Below, in pieces: positions 46,413 through 59,529 of a stretch of 64,000 nt of DNA. The DNA is taken from assembly GCA_963682175.1 (NCBI GenBank), contig OY821789.1:5208001-5272000 (forward strand). Direction: 5' to 3'. The notes beneath the pieces are model-generated. The model was not told the DNA's origin. It did not search any database and saw nothing but the letters and a program-made list of their open reading frames with translations. How positions within the stretch are numbered: the first letter of the stretch is position 1; each line of letters starts with the position of its first letter. Source of the DNA: Triglochin maritima. Taxonomy: Eukaryota; Streptophyta; Magnoliopsida; Alismatales; Juncaginaceae. The position numbers and the translations under genes are program-made.

Positions 46413-48483
46413 TTTTTTAAAAATAATTGATTATAAATTTAGATAATTGTTAAATTAATTAATAAGTTAAGTTAATAATTACTATATTCGGATGACCAAT
46501 ACCCCTTCGGTACACCGAAAATTCAAAAATTCCCAGATCCAACAATTTCAAAATCTAAAAAATTTACAGGGGGCGCTGCCCCTTGCCACCCCCTCCATCT
46601 CACCGGCGAGGTGGAATGCCGCTCGGTCACCGGTGAGCAAGACCTATGAGAATTCTTAAAATTGAAGGATGTTTTACTTACTAGTATTTCACTCGTTACG
46701 TAACACGTTATTGTTCACCACAGGTAGCTATTCTAAAATACAAGGAATGAAAAGAATGACAATATAATTTACATGTAAGATACAACTAAGCATGTATAAT
46801 TTCAAACTACGCTAGTCTATCCAAAGGTATACAAAGAACAAAACGAATGTATTCATCCATAATCTTGTTGAAATGCAGTCATTTAATTGAACTAGTCTGG
46901 TTGCTAAATCTATAATCTTACGATCACCAAAACTACATTTTCAAATCTGGTTAGAGTAAAAAAAATTCTCAGAAAAAGCTTTTAAAGCAGATACCATTGC
47001 TTCTGTCTCATCACCAAAGTGGGAGAGGGATATAAAGGCATGGCTACCTTTCACTCACGGGTAACCCAAATAAATGTTCCATGATTGTGTATTGGGCACG
47101 TACTACACCATTGGCCCCCAAGTACCTTTCCTTAGTAGTTGGTAGTTAATTGGTGTTCCAATGCATGCATCTCTATTTCTCTAATCTGTGATTATGGCCA
47201 CAAGCATGATCATATAAGAAAAAGAGATGTGGATATCTGAAACCTGAAAACTAGGGGTTGGTTACGTTCCAGGAGCAGTGGTGATATATCTCGCTTTCTT
47301 GCAACACCTTGTCCTTCCGACCAGGTTGAGTTATAAGTCTGCTTTCTAGTCCTCGTGGTGAAGGAAGAGTGATTCAACAAACCGTGAGCTTCGCCTGCTT
47401 CAAACCATCAAATCTTTAGTTGACACAGGATTAGTGTCAAAAGCGGTATTACATTGAGACCACGAACTCATGTGAAGTGACCATTTTGGATTCGGAAAAT
47501 GATATAGACATGATAAAATATAAAATTATATATTCGTATATACACATTTAGTATGTTATTCAGCTTTAATTTTATTTGTAAACCCTTCAATTTTGCAAAT
47601 AAACATAGTTAATTAGTAGTTTATGTGATGATACTTTTGTCTTTGTTATTCAGTTCCTTTTGATTATTTTTTTGTCATCCTTACCGTTAAAAATTGACTG
47701 TTAACCTAAATATGGGGAAAATGTTTTTTTTTTCTTTTCATGGTAAAAAATGTATGGATTCGACATGTTCGTATTATTCTCACATATAACAGCATTATGA
47801 ATTCATGAAATATCACGGAGAGGCCAAACAAATTTAAGATTTTCATATTCAACCTAGAAAGAACTCTCATTTGACTTCCCGGTGACGGCAATATATCAAA
47901 TATATGTACAAATATTTTTAAGTACAAATATATGTATAACTGTAAAATGAATTAATTATTGATAGCATCCTCCCCTTTTTCGAGACAAACATTTGCTAAA
48001 TCCATCTTTAGTAGAGTGTGGGTCCTTTATCTATTAGTCTGCTTTGTAAGGGAAGAGAAACACCTGCTTGGCTGGGTTTAGAACCTAACGCCAACCAATA
48101 ATTTAACTTAAACTATATAAATATCATAAATAATTCTTATTAAAATAAACAAACCAAGAATACCCTAGCATGGATGCATGCATCTAAAAATTTATGATAT
48201 TCTATTAGTCTAAATGAGGACACATCGTTCAAGATATGATGGGCGTGAAATTAAGAACCTGTATATGTACGACATCTGGATGCCAACAAATGTCTACCTT
48301 CCAACTACCTGATTCGCTGAAGGACGTGTCCTCATGAGAACTACTTTTAAACCAAAAGAATATCAACTAAATTAACCTACTTAACGAGGGAAAAAGTGGC
48401 AAATGTTCATTAAATCGTGACGTATTCAAAACACAACTTTTTCCCCTTGTTCTGAAATGTCTACTCAAGAATACCTGTATAAC
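46413..48483. other. Intergenic, no gene seen
   Basis: A short GC-rich patch (46568-46645: GGGGGCGCTGCCCC, CACCGGCGAGG, CACCGGTGAGC) follows the fold-back. The rest is AT-rich without recognisable coding sequence. Confidence 0.5.
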
Positions 48484-48486
48484 TGA

Positions 48487-49642
48487 GGGTCCGTTTGGAA
48501 TGAGCTTTTGGGGTGAGCTTCTGATCCAAAATCTGGAAGATTTTGTTTTGTCTGACCAAACATCTCCAGGCTTCTGAATTAGCCCAGAAGCTATAGATTC
48601 GGCCCACTCACAAATGAATAGTAGTCCAGAAGACCTAAAGAGTGTGCTTCCAGATCTTCACCCATACTTCATATAACAAATGCCACCACTTTTCTGGATA
48701 ATTACGAACATTACCACCAATTATTTACGAAATCTGCCACAACCTTTACCAAACCTCATCACCTTCGATCCGATTCCTCCCTCATCACCATCGTCCTATT
48801 TTCGTTCGCCGCCCCATCCCATCTTCGCCGTTGTGAGTCTCCCACCCAATTTGGAGCCTAAGGTAAAGAGGGAAATTCCAGCATATCATAATGTTAGGAA
48901 CAAATCTGTACTTTCTATTACTCGGTAATTGTTTCTAGCTTGTTTTGTGCTTCATGGATAACAAATGTTTAATTGAAAGATTATGCACTTATATAATGTT
49001 CCTCCCTGAATGGTTTGTCATCAAATGCTTGAACTTTGCTGAAGTTACTTAAGATTTCGATTTTATTAATCCGAATTTGGTGGTGGTAATCAATGTGTTT
49101 TATTCTTTGCAGGATCATAACTACAAGTAATCCTCTCGATAATTCATTTCTCCAGATACTCACAAGAAATGATTCTAATGGATCATTTGTAAATGAAGAA
49201 ATGAGTAAGTTACTGAATCATGAAGCAGTTCAGTAACAAGTCATGTTGGCAGTGGAAAAAGAGATCCATGTAGGCATCTGGCCTTGCATATTGCATATCT
49301 TCATGTAGCATGATACTAGTCAACAAGTTCGTGCTCTCGGGTTACAATTTCATACTGGAATTTTTTATATGGTTTATCAGGTAGGTAAACATTACTGGTT
49401 TATCATTGGTGTTTCTTCAGTTTACCCCGACTTATTAGTCCAGTCGCCATGTTCTTTTTGAAGCTTGTGTTTCATTTAAACACAGGGTATTTGTGGGATT
49501 TGGCATTGAAGAGGAGGAGGCGAACGGTCATAGGGGCCAAACGTCTTCTTTTGTAGGAGGAGATGAGCAACTTCAGGGGCTTCTGAGAAGAGAGAGCTTC
49601 TCATGGGAGATGTAGGCTGAGAAGACCTGTCCAAACACACCC
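48487..49642. mobile_element. PIF/Harbinger-like element, 1156 bp
   Basis: The left end is GGGTCCGTTTGGA and the right end inverts to GGGTGTGTTTGGA. The 3-bp flank TGA is duplicated (48484-48486 and 49643-49645). GGG...TTTGG ends with a 3-bp duplication suit PIF/Harbinger elements. No intact transposase or Myb-like frame is visible, so it is a non-autonomous or decayed copy. Confidence 0.65.
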
Positions 49643-49645
49643 TGA

Positions 49646-50473
49646 GTCTTTAATTTCATGATACCCCACTTATGAAATTCGGCAGGCAGTACTTAAATTT
49701 CACATTTAGGCAATTAATCTCACGTTGCTTAAAAAAGGATTGTGCACTTTATAAATAAATAAAATACTACCTTTTGTCTAAGTACTTAAGTTTTGTATAA
49801 GTGGTGGGTCAACTAAACCAACTAACCAACCAAAAATCAATAAGACCCATAATTAAATGTCTCAATGTATTCATGTAGATCAGTCTTGGATTTTTTTTAA
49901 GAATACCAATATTTTTCATTAAATCTCAAATATGTAATCACATATTGAGAATTAACCCTACTCCTGATTCATTTAAGACTAAGAATTTACAAACATAACT
50001 ATTCCCAATTGATTTGATAAAACTTTTGAAATGAACGAAACAATTTAGATAACTTGCATTTCTTGAAACTATAAGAAATTGTGTAAGGCATTGACTATGG
50101 GCTGCCCTTATAGACCATATTAGCATAAAAGGCTTCTGCAGTCTGCAGCCCATGTTATATAGCCGAATGCATGAGAATTATCTTTTTTAAAATCTAATAG
50201 TAATAGTAACACCATCTCACGATTTAAAAAATAATAATAATAAGACACCTAAGAGTCTTATTTCACATAAAACTCAGAAGGACCTTAATTTTGTTGCAAA
50301 TGTTATTTCTGGCTGGCCCCTAAAGCTGACAACAGCTGTCACAAAATGACTAGAAGCGAGAGTAGTATCATTTCCTAGCTACTAATCAATCTCCACAATG
50401 ACAAAATTGGAAATAGAACACATATCGCAAGCACACTTTGTATATCTATATTTACAATTAAACATGATTATAG
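49646..50473. other. Intergenic, probable 3' UTR of the lipid phosphatase gene at right
   Basis: AT-rich; no gene or organised repeat recognised. Confidence 0.5.
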
Positions 50474-53400
50474 TTATACCAGAGAAGATGAAAAACAGAA
50501 GAGGCCAGCAGAGGACCTACACCATGGTCTGCCACATTCCAAATCATCTTGGGCTGCCCTGCCATTTTTCGTCGTCGACGTTGAGGTTCCGAAGCTATTG
50601 TTCATTTCGGTCTGGCGGTTTGTGTTTGGTGGCTCATTTGCTGATGCCAAAAACCAGTATACTCGTTGTCAATAAAACCAGTATATATATCAAGAGAAAT
50701 AAATTTCATTGAACCATTAACTTGTGTACAATGTTAACAACAAAGCTGTTAGAACCCTAACCCTTGATTAGGGTTAATCACGGATTAAGGGTTGGCTTTG
50801 CATGGGGAGTTGGGTTGCATAGTGTGTGCATGGGGAAGAGGAGGAGGTGAGCACTGTGGACGTGAGGGGGAGGTGTGGGCTGCGTGTGTAGGCGACTGTG
50901 GAGAGGAGACGGGTTGGGGTTTTTAAACGTGTTTTCTTCTCTCTCTCTCATTCTCTCCATTTTCTTCTTCTTCTTCTCCTTCATCCAGCTGAGGCGACGA
51001 TCAGAGGAGGCAAGGACGTCGCGCGGGAGGAAGGTGCTCGTCTAGAGGAGGCGCGGCGCGTGCTCGAGGTCTACCGGAGGCGACGTGCGTGAGCGAGCTC
51101 CGGCGGTTCGTCGTCTTTGCTTGAGGTATGTCGACTCAATAGTGTGTTTTTGTGGTTCCTAACCCTCGTGGGAGGGTTGTGTTGGTCGGACGGGGAGGTC
51201 GGAGACCTCTTCGGCGTTGTTTCCGTGAGAAACCTCGGCTGGCGCGAGGTGGAAGACGACCAACGGTCGACCGGTCCTTTCGGGCGGTCGACCGAATGTA
51301 GTGTTTTACCCGACTTTAACCTTCACCGGTCGAACGATGCCTTGTGGCGGTCGACCGGTAGTGCGTATTTGCTGGTGAGTTGGGACTCTCTGTCTGTTGT
51401 CGGTCGACCGGTGCCTTTGGGTCGTTCGACCGGAACTTAAGTGTACTGATTTTTATGCATGCTTGTTCGATCGTAGTATGTTTGCGTTCGACCAATTATA
51501 TGACGTAGAATAATAGGTTGACATTGTATGTTATCGGTCGACCGAGACCCCTGAGTCGGTCGACCGATAGTTTAAAATGATGTAGAAATGTCATGTTAGT
51601 TTTCGGTCGACCGGGACCCCTGAGTCTGTCGACTGATAGTTTGATTTTGATGTTGACCAGACTCCGGATTTTGACCTCGTTCGGTCGACCGGTTTTAGAC
51701 CTTTGTTCGACCATTTGGGGATTGTGTTTTGAGCGCAGCGGTAGACCGTGTTAGGCGTACGGTTGACTGATTCCTTACTGGAACCGGTCGACCGAATCAC
51801 CTCTTCCGGTCGACCGTTTGGGCCCAAGACAGAACTCCTGGTCTCCTTTGTGAATGCCAACTTTGTCCACGGAAACCCGTGTCCTCGTCTTGTGCGTGAG
51901 CCGGGATGTGACGGTAGGCGCGTTCCGCGTGCCTGCCAGGGACCGCCGTTGGGAAGAGTGTGGGTGTTCGGGACGCGTCACCTCCATGTATGGAGTGTGA
52001 CTAATGAGATGGATTGATTGGACTCATTGTAGTATAGCAGGCCTGAGGGATCTCGGATTCCATTGTTTGATGTTTGTGCGGGCACGTAACTGGCGTTGGG
52101 TGAGGTGACTACCGACCTTCGAGCTACGGAGGTCGCTGCCCTGCTTTTATAGCGGCGCAGTTGGTGTTTGCGGCTCGTGGAGCCTGATGACCTGGCAGAC
52201 TTCGGTCTGGACCCGTCCGATGCTGTGCCGGTGATGCCGCCGAGGTAGTGCCGACGATGATGATTGTTGGGCCGAGGCTGTTCCGGCTATGTTGATTCCT
52301 CGACTGGGCACCTATCGAGATGTTGTTATACCTTCCGGGCGACGACCCCGTTGGTTCCAGTGGCTCCGACCACAGAGATTTGCAGATCTGTATTCTACCG
52401 GCGCGCAGGCGTGACAGAGGCTCCCTGCTGAACCCTTGAGTAGTGTAATCGCGTGTGGGGGGTGCGATGTCGCGTGCTGTAAGACTGCATGTGCCTGCAG
52501 TAGGTCTCCTCGGGAGACCCGATATTGACTGTAGGACTGATGTCCCGTTTTACCCTTCGAGGGAATTGTGTTCCTTTCGGTCGATGTCATGACATGCTAC
52601 TAGTATGATAGGTTCACTTGTGTAATGCATGCATATAAGTGAGTTGGCATACGGGGTTTCCTTCTGGAAACTCATGCATTGTTGTTATATATTTTTCAGG
52701 ACCGCAGTAGGTCCAGTTGGGTGGTGATCGGCGGGCACGCGCATTTTGGGGTTGGATCTTCTTCTCGGACCGTTGAGGTCGACATGATTACATTTTATCA
52801 TCTTTTGTCCTTTTGGTTTAATCATGTATCATTTTGACAAACTCTGATGTAATTTTGGTGCATCGCTATTTGTTTATGAGAAGTAACAGTCCCGTCTTTG
52901 ATTATTGAGTTTCTTTGTCTTGATTATAATTTTTTGAAATTTCTGCTGTTTCGGAATGTTACAAAAGCACATTGAAGATTTATGCACTTGGAATATATTT
53001 ACCGTTAGAGTGATGATGAGTTGGGAATAATTGCAAATAACATAGTAAAGCTACTACCACACCTGCAGAAAAGAATACCAAGATTAGGATAACATTAGGA
53101 CACCTTGATAGCTAAATCATGTTGAATTAGAAGTCACACCTAGAAGCACACCAGCTACTACATCATGCGTATTGTGCCAATAGTCGTCTATTCGAGATAT
53201 GCCCACAAGGATTGCGCCAAGAAGAGGAAGAAGTGTGATGCACAACTTCGCCGGGGGTCCACATTTATCAAATGTCTTGATTTTTCCTGACAGATATAGT
53301 GACAGAAAACCAAGGCCCGAAAAGCAGCCTGCGTGTGAAATTAGAATGAAAATAAACATGGAATAATTGCAATAATGGCAAAGAATGGGCAAAGGTGGAT

Positions 53401-54416
53401 TTAGCGATCAATTAATCTACACACAGTGACTAATGCACGTTTACAGTTTCACTATATACAAGTGAATGAGTAAATGCTCTAATTGTTTTTGAAGTAAGAG
53501 CACAAGGATGTAGCATACTTAATGCTTATTATCATATAAATAGAAAATTGGCAAGATGATTCAATTGAAAGTGTCACCGAAATAGGGGGTTTAAGTCACT
53601 AATGCTGCAATATGACAGTTCAAATATATGATATATATCAAGTGCTTACAGGAGGTATGACCGCTAGGAAAACTCTTGAAACTTTCCTTCATAACATCGG
53701 GTTTTCCATGGCAAACGACGTTGCCAGTTACTGGGTCATATACCTATAGCAAACAAATGCATTGCATTAAAATATTAAACATTTTGGAGCATAAAGCAGC
53801 ACGAATAATTGCTTGAAGATATACATACTTCCCTTCCGTCAGGAAAGCAGCGCCAGAAAAAATCTGGTCGTGGTAACCCGACGGAGTCTTTAATCACATC
53901 AGTTATAACTGCAGTTATCAGCACAGAGAACAGAACACCTGTTGTTGTAGGCCAATAATTTCAACTTATGCATCGAAACATAACATAATATGACAAAATT
54001 AATACTGAGAATCTGAGGTTATTCGAAAAGAATGTACCAAGTACAGCATGATGCAGATCATAAGCATCTCTTCTATTAATATAGAATGCAAAGATAATTG
54101 TAGCCGGTAAGATTACAGAAATAATCTACAAAAGCAAAGAAGATATTAGAAAATGTGAAAAAACCAACGGCATATGCCGATATACATGTTCGAACATAAC
54201 TATACATACAGGGACAGCCCAAAGTGGTACGGTGTTGCTTCGCAAAGGGTACTTCAGACCATTAATCATCTCTTTGACAATGAAGCGGTGAAAAGGGTGT
54301 ATCAGATTCAAAACAACCACTAGCGCTATAAGAAAGAGGATAATGAACCAGTCCATCATGTGAGATTTTGCGATTTTGGTGCCATGTCTTTGAACGGTTC
54401 GTGTGTTTCCATCCAT
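50474..54416 (-). CDS. Lipid phosphate phosphatase (PAP2 family), last exon tentative
   Basis: Exons on minus: 54416-54210, 54125-54038, 53938-53829, 53743-53650, 53328-53140, 53062-53003, and a tentative last exon 50640-50474; phases fit, about 304 aa. The enzyme is an integral membrane phosphatase acting on phosphatidic acid and related lipids. Hydrophobic segments include [16 protein letters not shown] (about 24-39), [25 protein letters not shown] and [16 protein letters not shown]. The three catalytic motifs are complete: KDSVGLPRP (115-123), PSGH (161-164) and [12 protein letters not shown] (211-222). A 5' UTR intron is likely (acceptor just upstream of the ATG, donor after 55019). Oddities: the family's SGHTSW reads SGHTSC; the usual WGPHAYF after the last helix was not found; and the final intron (53002 to 50641) holds a 2.2-kb solo LTR. 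The last exon ([13 protein letters not shown]..., DDLECGRP) is weakly supported, so the true C-terminus may be lost. Confidence 0.8.
50747..52963. mobile_element. Solo LTR of an LTR retrotransposon, 2217 bp
   Basis: It begins TGTTAGAACCCTAACC and ends GGAATGTTACA, with TG...CA termini. The 5-bp target duplication AAAGC is exact (50742-50746 and 52964-52968). There is no internal gag-pol, primer-binding site or second LTR, so it is a solo LTR left by recombination. The length suggests a large Ty3-type family. It contains an array of GGTCGACC palindromes (51263-51820). Position: last intron of the lipid phosphatase gene. Confidence 0.85.
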
Positions 54417-55129
54417 TTTAATCTTCCCAATTGATTATCTGCAAGGAAGAACAATTGTATTTACGAATAGACAGAATTTTTTCTTCTACTAAATATGTCT
54501 CTGCAGATTATTACTTCGTTCATATGAAAACATCAAATTAACAATAAAACAGATATTGACTAAGGATGTGAACTGTACTAGATTGGTTCAAGACAATAAC
54601 ATGAAATGATTAAACTCAAACTTCTGGAGTCATCACTGAAACATACATTATTTAAATTTCATATAAGATAAGGATTAGAACTAACTATAGTTGCTCTTGA
54701 ACATTTTGGATGACACATTTAAGTTCAAAGATACAAATCTCTTTTGTTTTGCATTTCTAAGTGCACATTTGTCTGTCTTCTGCCCTTATTCTCCTCTCCA
54801 CTTCACTAAACATGTAGAACCAAATGAAAAGAAGATGTCTTAATTTATTAGGAAAAAAAATTTTAAAAAAAAACTGAAATGAAATATCTCATTTTTCTTG
54901 TATCCCAAGTATATACTGTCGACATAGATGAAAAGATTTGGTCTTTCCTCCTAAAAATCAACACGTTTTCAACTTCACCAGATAGACATCAAACAAGGAA
55001 AAGAACGAAGCCACTTACCTTGAGAATCAAGAGCAAACAGCTTTCTGTTGAAAACAGAGGAGAAGATAAACATAGCAAAACTGTTTTCCGAATGCAAGAT
55101 TATTGGCCGGGGAAGCGGTTGGGCTAAAC

Positions 55130-56280
55130 AACTTTTTTTCCGGATAATATTGTCAATTACATAATTGCCCCTTCTAGTTACAGTACCTCCACAACAGGAC
55201 TTCATGCGGACATGTAGGGGCATGGACGTCTTTCAGTCCACTCGTCCATCAGGTGTGTGCATGTTTTCGACAAGTGCTAGTGAAGTAGCATAGGTGTCAC
55301 TGTCCGACCATTCACGAACGCATTCTATTTGTTTTTATTTATATATTTTTCATTTTTTGTCCGTTGGGAAATGCGGAACCTTGTCCAGGGAAAACCCAAT
55401 CAGATTATAGGTTGTATAATTAATACTTCACGAAAGAGTTTAGATAATGATAGTGCCATGTGTGTTTTTGAGATGGCCAATAAAAGTTGATCGAGGTGTG
55501 CCTATGAGAATTAAAGTATGCCATAGAATCATTAGGCATGGTTGTGATTGTTGGCAATTTGACACAATAAAATCTAACTACACAATTTTATCGTCTGAAC
55601 AATCAGTGATTTTAAGATAATCAAAAGGCTCAATTTAGGGGGGAAACGAGCTAGAAAAGGTTGTATCGGCAGCTACACGTTTGACCATCGTTAAGATCTC
55701 CCTCCCTCTCCTCTGTAGGTGGACTGTATGATGGATGGACGTGAACTTCTTCCATCAACGACTACATCAAAACTAGTGTCTGGGATCGTTTGTTTACATC
55801 ATAACGTTGTTGGTTCTAATAAAAAACCTCCTACCACCTCTCCCAAGTTTACGTAGTATGTATTTTTTCATAAAAAAATGGTTTCATTCAATTAAATAGA
55901 AGTTTTAAGGTTGTTATAAGACACAACAACTTATTACACAACCCCCATTGGCGGGAAGACAATCGAAAAAGGCTACCACTGTTACAACCCACATCCACTA
56001 TATTGCTGAAACCTCAACCATAGGAGCTGACTAGGTGGAGTCAGTCGGGACCGAAGTCGAGACCTGGGGGAATATACCAAACTCCTCGAAGTATCGGATA
56101 CGCTCCTCCTGAGCTCTTTGAGGTTCCTCCGCCATTTCCTGCCTCTCTCGGGCTTCATCTTCTAGCCTCGCCATCTTGTGTATCTCTATCAATTCCTCCT
56201 AAGATGGTTGAGCATAATCATAAGTGAGATGACCATCTACCATATGTGCTTGTGTGAGTGCTGGTGTCGGGAGTAGAGTC
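55130..56280. other. Intergenic, no gene seen
   Basis: Upstream region of the lipid phosphatase gene, then unassigned sequence. The segment 56020-56280 has a GC-balanced, coding-like composition and may be further LINE material, but I recognise no domain in it. Confidence 0.45.
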
Positions 56281-56282
56281 AT

Positions 56283-56830
56283 CTAGCTAGTAGGCGGAAG
56301 ATGTGCAGTGATTCCCTCCTGCGTTGGTGAAAAGGTCAATCTCGCTCTTTTTTGGACCGAGTGTTGTAGTGGTTCTCCGCCACGTTTGAGTGAGTTTGTC
56401 CATAATTCAAGCAAATTAAAACAATTATTCATTACATTATCAAAACAATCAAATAATGCCCTGAAAGACTCTGTTGTTACGTCCAATCCAAATACACCAG
56501 AAAAAACGTTAATGAAACAATTCCAAACATCATTGTCAAAATCAAGTATGTTTTGGACTGACATTCGGAATTGTTTGTTATTATTGGGGATTATATCCAG
56601 ATCTATTTGAGTCGCAGTACACCAGAATCGGGTAGTCATCTCGCAATTGAAGAAAAGGTGATCCATGGATTCATTTTCGATTCCACAAAGCGGACATGTC
56701 GGATCTATGTGAACCCGTTTTTTGATTAAGTTATCTTTTGTAAGTATTTTATTTTCGTTGAGCAGCCAGGAAAATAAAACGACCTCCGGGGTAGTAACTA
56801 GTCCATATTTTTTGTACAGGGGTATCTTAT
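56283..56830 (-). pseudogene. Non-LTR retrotransposon fragment: zf-RVT domain, better kept copy
   Basis: On the minus strand: VVLFSWLLNENKILTKDNLI, then CPLCGIENESMDHLFFNCEM with the zinc-binding Cys and His residues intact, then TTRFWCTATQIDLD and a tail with LKRGGEPLQHSVQKRARL to the stop at 56283. This is the C-terminal zinc-binding domain of a LINE-type reverse transcriptase. No reverse transcriptase palm motif is found upstream. The GGEPL plus KRAR tail is shared with 38237-38482, so both copies come from one family. Confidence 0.65.
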
Positions 56831-59529
56831 CCCATCAGTCGTTAGTAACTTGTACATACTTTTACATGTATAATTCCCTCTCTTAGTGAGTTTTCACACC
56901 CTCTTGTCTCTAACGAAGATTGGAGTAAAGGCAAGGTACATGTTGTATATTCACAAATATTGCTCTTGTGTTAAAGACGCGGTGAAGCGTTTGCCGAACC
57001 AGTTGCCTTGTAAGGGTGTATGTCTCCAAAAAATTGACAATGAAACCCATGGTTGCTTTACTATTGCTAATATGTCTGAAGGTGTCCCTATTTCTTACAT
57101 TAAAGTGTTGTCCCTATTTCTTATAGTAACGTTGCTGAAGTTGCGTAGAAGCGGTATATATTTGAATAAGTAAGTAGTACAAGAGAATCAAAGATTTTTG
57201 ATCATATGGTGGCCCTTGCTTTGTTTTCCGTTATTAATAATTGGAGGAAAAAGTGAGATGCTCTGTTTTCTTGTACTAATTCATCCGACAAATGGAACCA
57301 ACCGTATGTCTAACAGTAGCTGAGCTTGGGTGGCTTATCTTTAACTTTGACGAAAGTGATCAGATATTTTATTAACAACTATTAGTATGGAAAGCAAAGG
57401 GATGCTTAACTCATCATTTACTTTGAACGGAGAAATTTCACACACTAAACTTTACTGCAAAATTGAAGATTTCAATATTGGGCTCGCATTCATAATATTC
57501 TTTCTTTAGCACCACTTCTAGAAAAACATCTTTGAATATCAAATTGTCACACAAAGCGCTCTCTCTTAAGAGGTCACTGGTTCAACTCCTCACGACTCAC
57601 GAGCATCAAATTTGTGCAAACCATTAACCATAGTTTTCTTCTTCTACTACTTATCACTTCTTAAAAGATATTGTAAAAAAAAATAGAATACCAATTGAGA
57701 AAAAAAAATCACTTAAGAACATCAAAGACCACTGAAAATTAAATAAAGAACACCGGAGAGTGGACAGATACTGAGATACAAAATGAACATAACATCCATC
57801 AAATGTCAAGAATTAAAAATTGTGAACATCCATCTAACATGCAGTTTTTGTGTGTGGATATTTTTGAAGCTCTACCGTACTAAAAAATGAACCTATTACC
57901 TATGAGTGGGTTTGGAGACCACCAGATTCCTCCAAAAAAAGAAAAAAGAATTGTGGGTACTTCGTAAGTGATACCGATGGCGATAAGTCTCGTTCAATTG
58001 ATAACTAATAGGCGCAAAGAGAACGCAGTAGCAAATATAGCCAAGCAAGCTGATTGACTACATTTCAAAACGTTCTATCATTGTAAGAAATGTGAGAAGT
58101 CAAACTCCTGATTATTTTTAGTTGGATGTCACTAATCATACTCATATCACAAACTTTTTATATGAACAGCGTAAGATATAAAAATGGCTGAACCAACTAC
58201 GAGATCAGAAACAGGGCACATGTGACTGCAATCAAAGCAGGAAATCAAGAATCTTTCTTTGGACAGACACCGGTAAAAACATCAATCCAACTTGTTATTA
58301 CAGGCTAACGCAGTAAATGAAGAAATCTTTAATCACAATAATAAAACGAAACGAAACGAAAAAAACAGCAATCTTCATAAGATGCGCACCCTTTGCGGCT
58401 TTGCGCCTGTTGGAAAAAGTAGGGTAAGATGGGGTCAATCAGCATGGAGTGCTCAAATCATATCATGGACCACCTGCCGGAGATTAAATCACACGTATCA
58501 GAGACTAGATTTGGAATCTAAGCTGAGTCAGATTGGTCAAAACTCATAAGAAGCAGCACCCGACCAATCCAATGAAGTTGTCAGATCCACATAGGCATTT
58601 GGAATTCCAAAACCTGGTGCGGCTTTTCCCAGCAAGACTGTGCCATAAACTGGTGGCAACTGAGAAGCAGTGATTGGATCTCAATCTTATGAAGCTTTAC
58701 GCCAGAAGCACTGATTAATCATAAATAATGAAACCCAATGTCCACATAGCTAAATATTTCATTCTTTTGCATAGGGATAGCAGCCTACTACAGCTCTGTA
58801 ACTTTAGTCTATAATAAGATAATAGTACAATACAACACAACATACCACATGCATCCCAGTTGGCGCTTTCTCTTTCCTGCAAGCACAAGCCTCTATCCCA
58901 TTATGAAGCTTTTTTAATGTACCTCGTCCCAAAAGAAAAGGTTTGAAAAAGCTTCGAAGGACCTATCAAGTAAGATAATGTGGGACGCCCATTTACCATT
59001 TTTTGCCCTGAACTGAACTATGATGGCAGCAAATCATCCATTCAATGGAAACATAAACCACGGTCATTATTCAGACATTAGAGAACAATACAATTGTAGG
59101 TCACAAACCAGAGAAGACTCACAAATCATAATCTGCAATGCCATATCTAATTCTGAAGCTATATGGTACACGTACACACAGTTTTGAAATTTAACAAGAT
59201 CAACTACACGTACTGCTGTATAGTTATTGACAAGTAGACATAGAAGACACAACATATGGGATCTACAAGAACAAACCGCGAACAAGACGATAGCAGCCGG
59301 AGGATGCTAATAACCAAGTTTCTTTATTCCTAAGAACAGACAGAGAGGGGCACAATACCAAATATAACTAGACAACAACTTCAATACTAATAATAGACCA
59401 AACCACTTAATGTAATGGAAAAATAACTTCGGGGGAAAGAAAATAATGTGAATCCCAAGAGGACAGTTTCTTCTTGTTCACCATTTTGTTGCAGTCATCA
59501 CTAAAGGTCACTTACTGATCACCAGAAAT
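56831..59529. other. Intergenic, no gene recognised
   Basis: Includes the probable 3' UTR of the PB1 gene next to 59529. An isolated B-box-like GGTTCAACTCC near 57583 has no matching A box that I can see. Open frames here show no domain. Confidence 0.5.
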
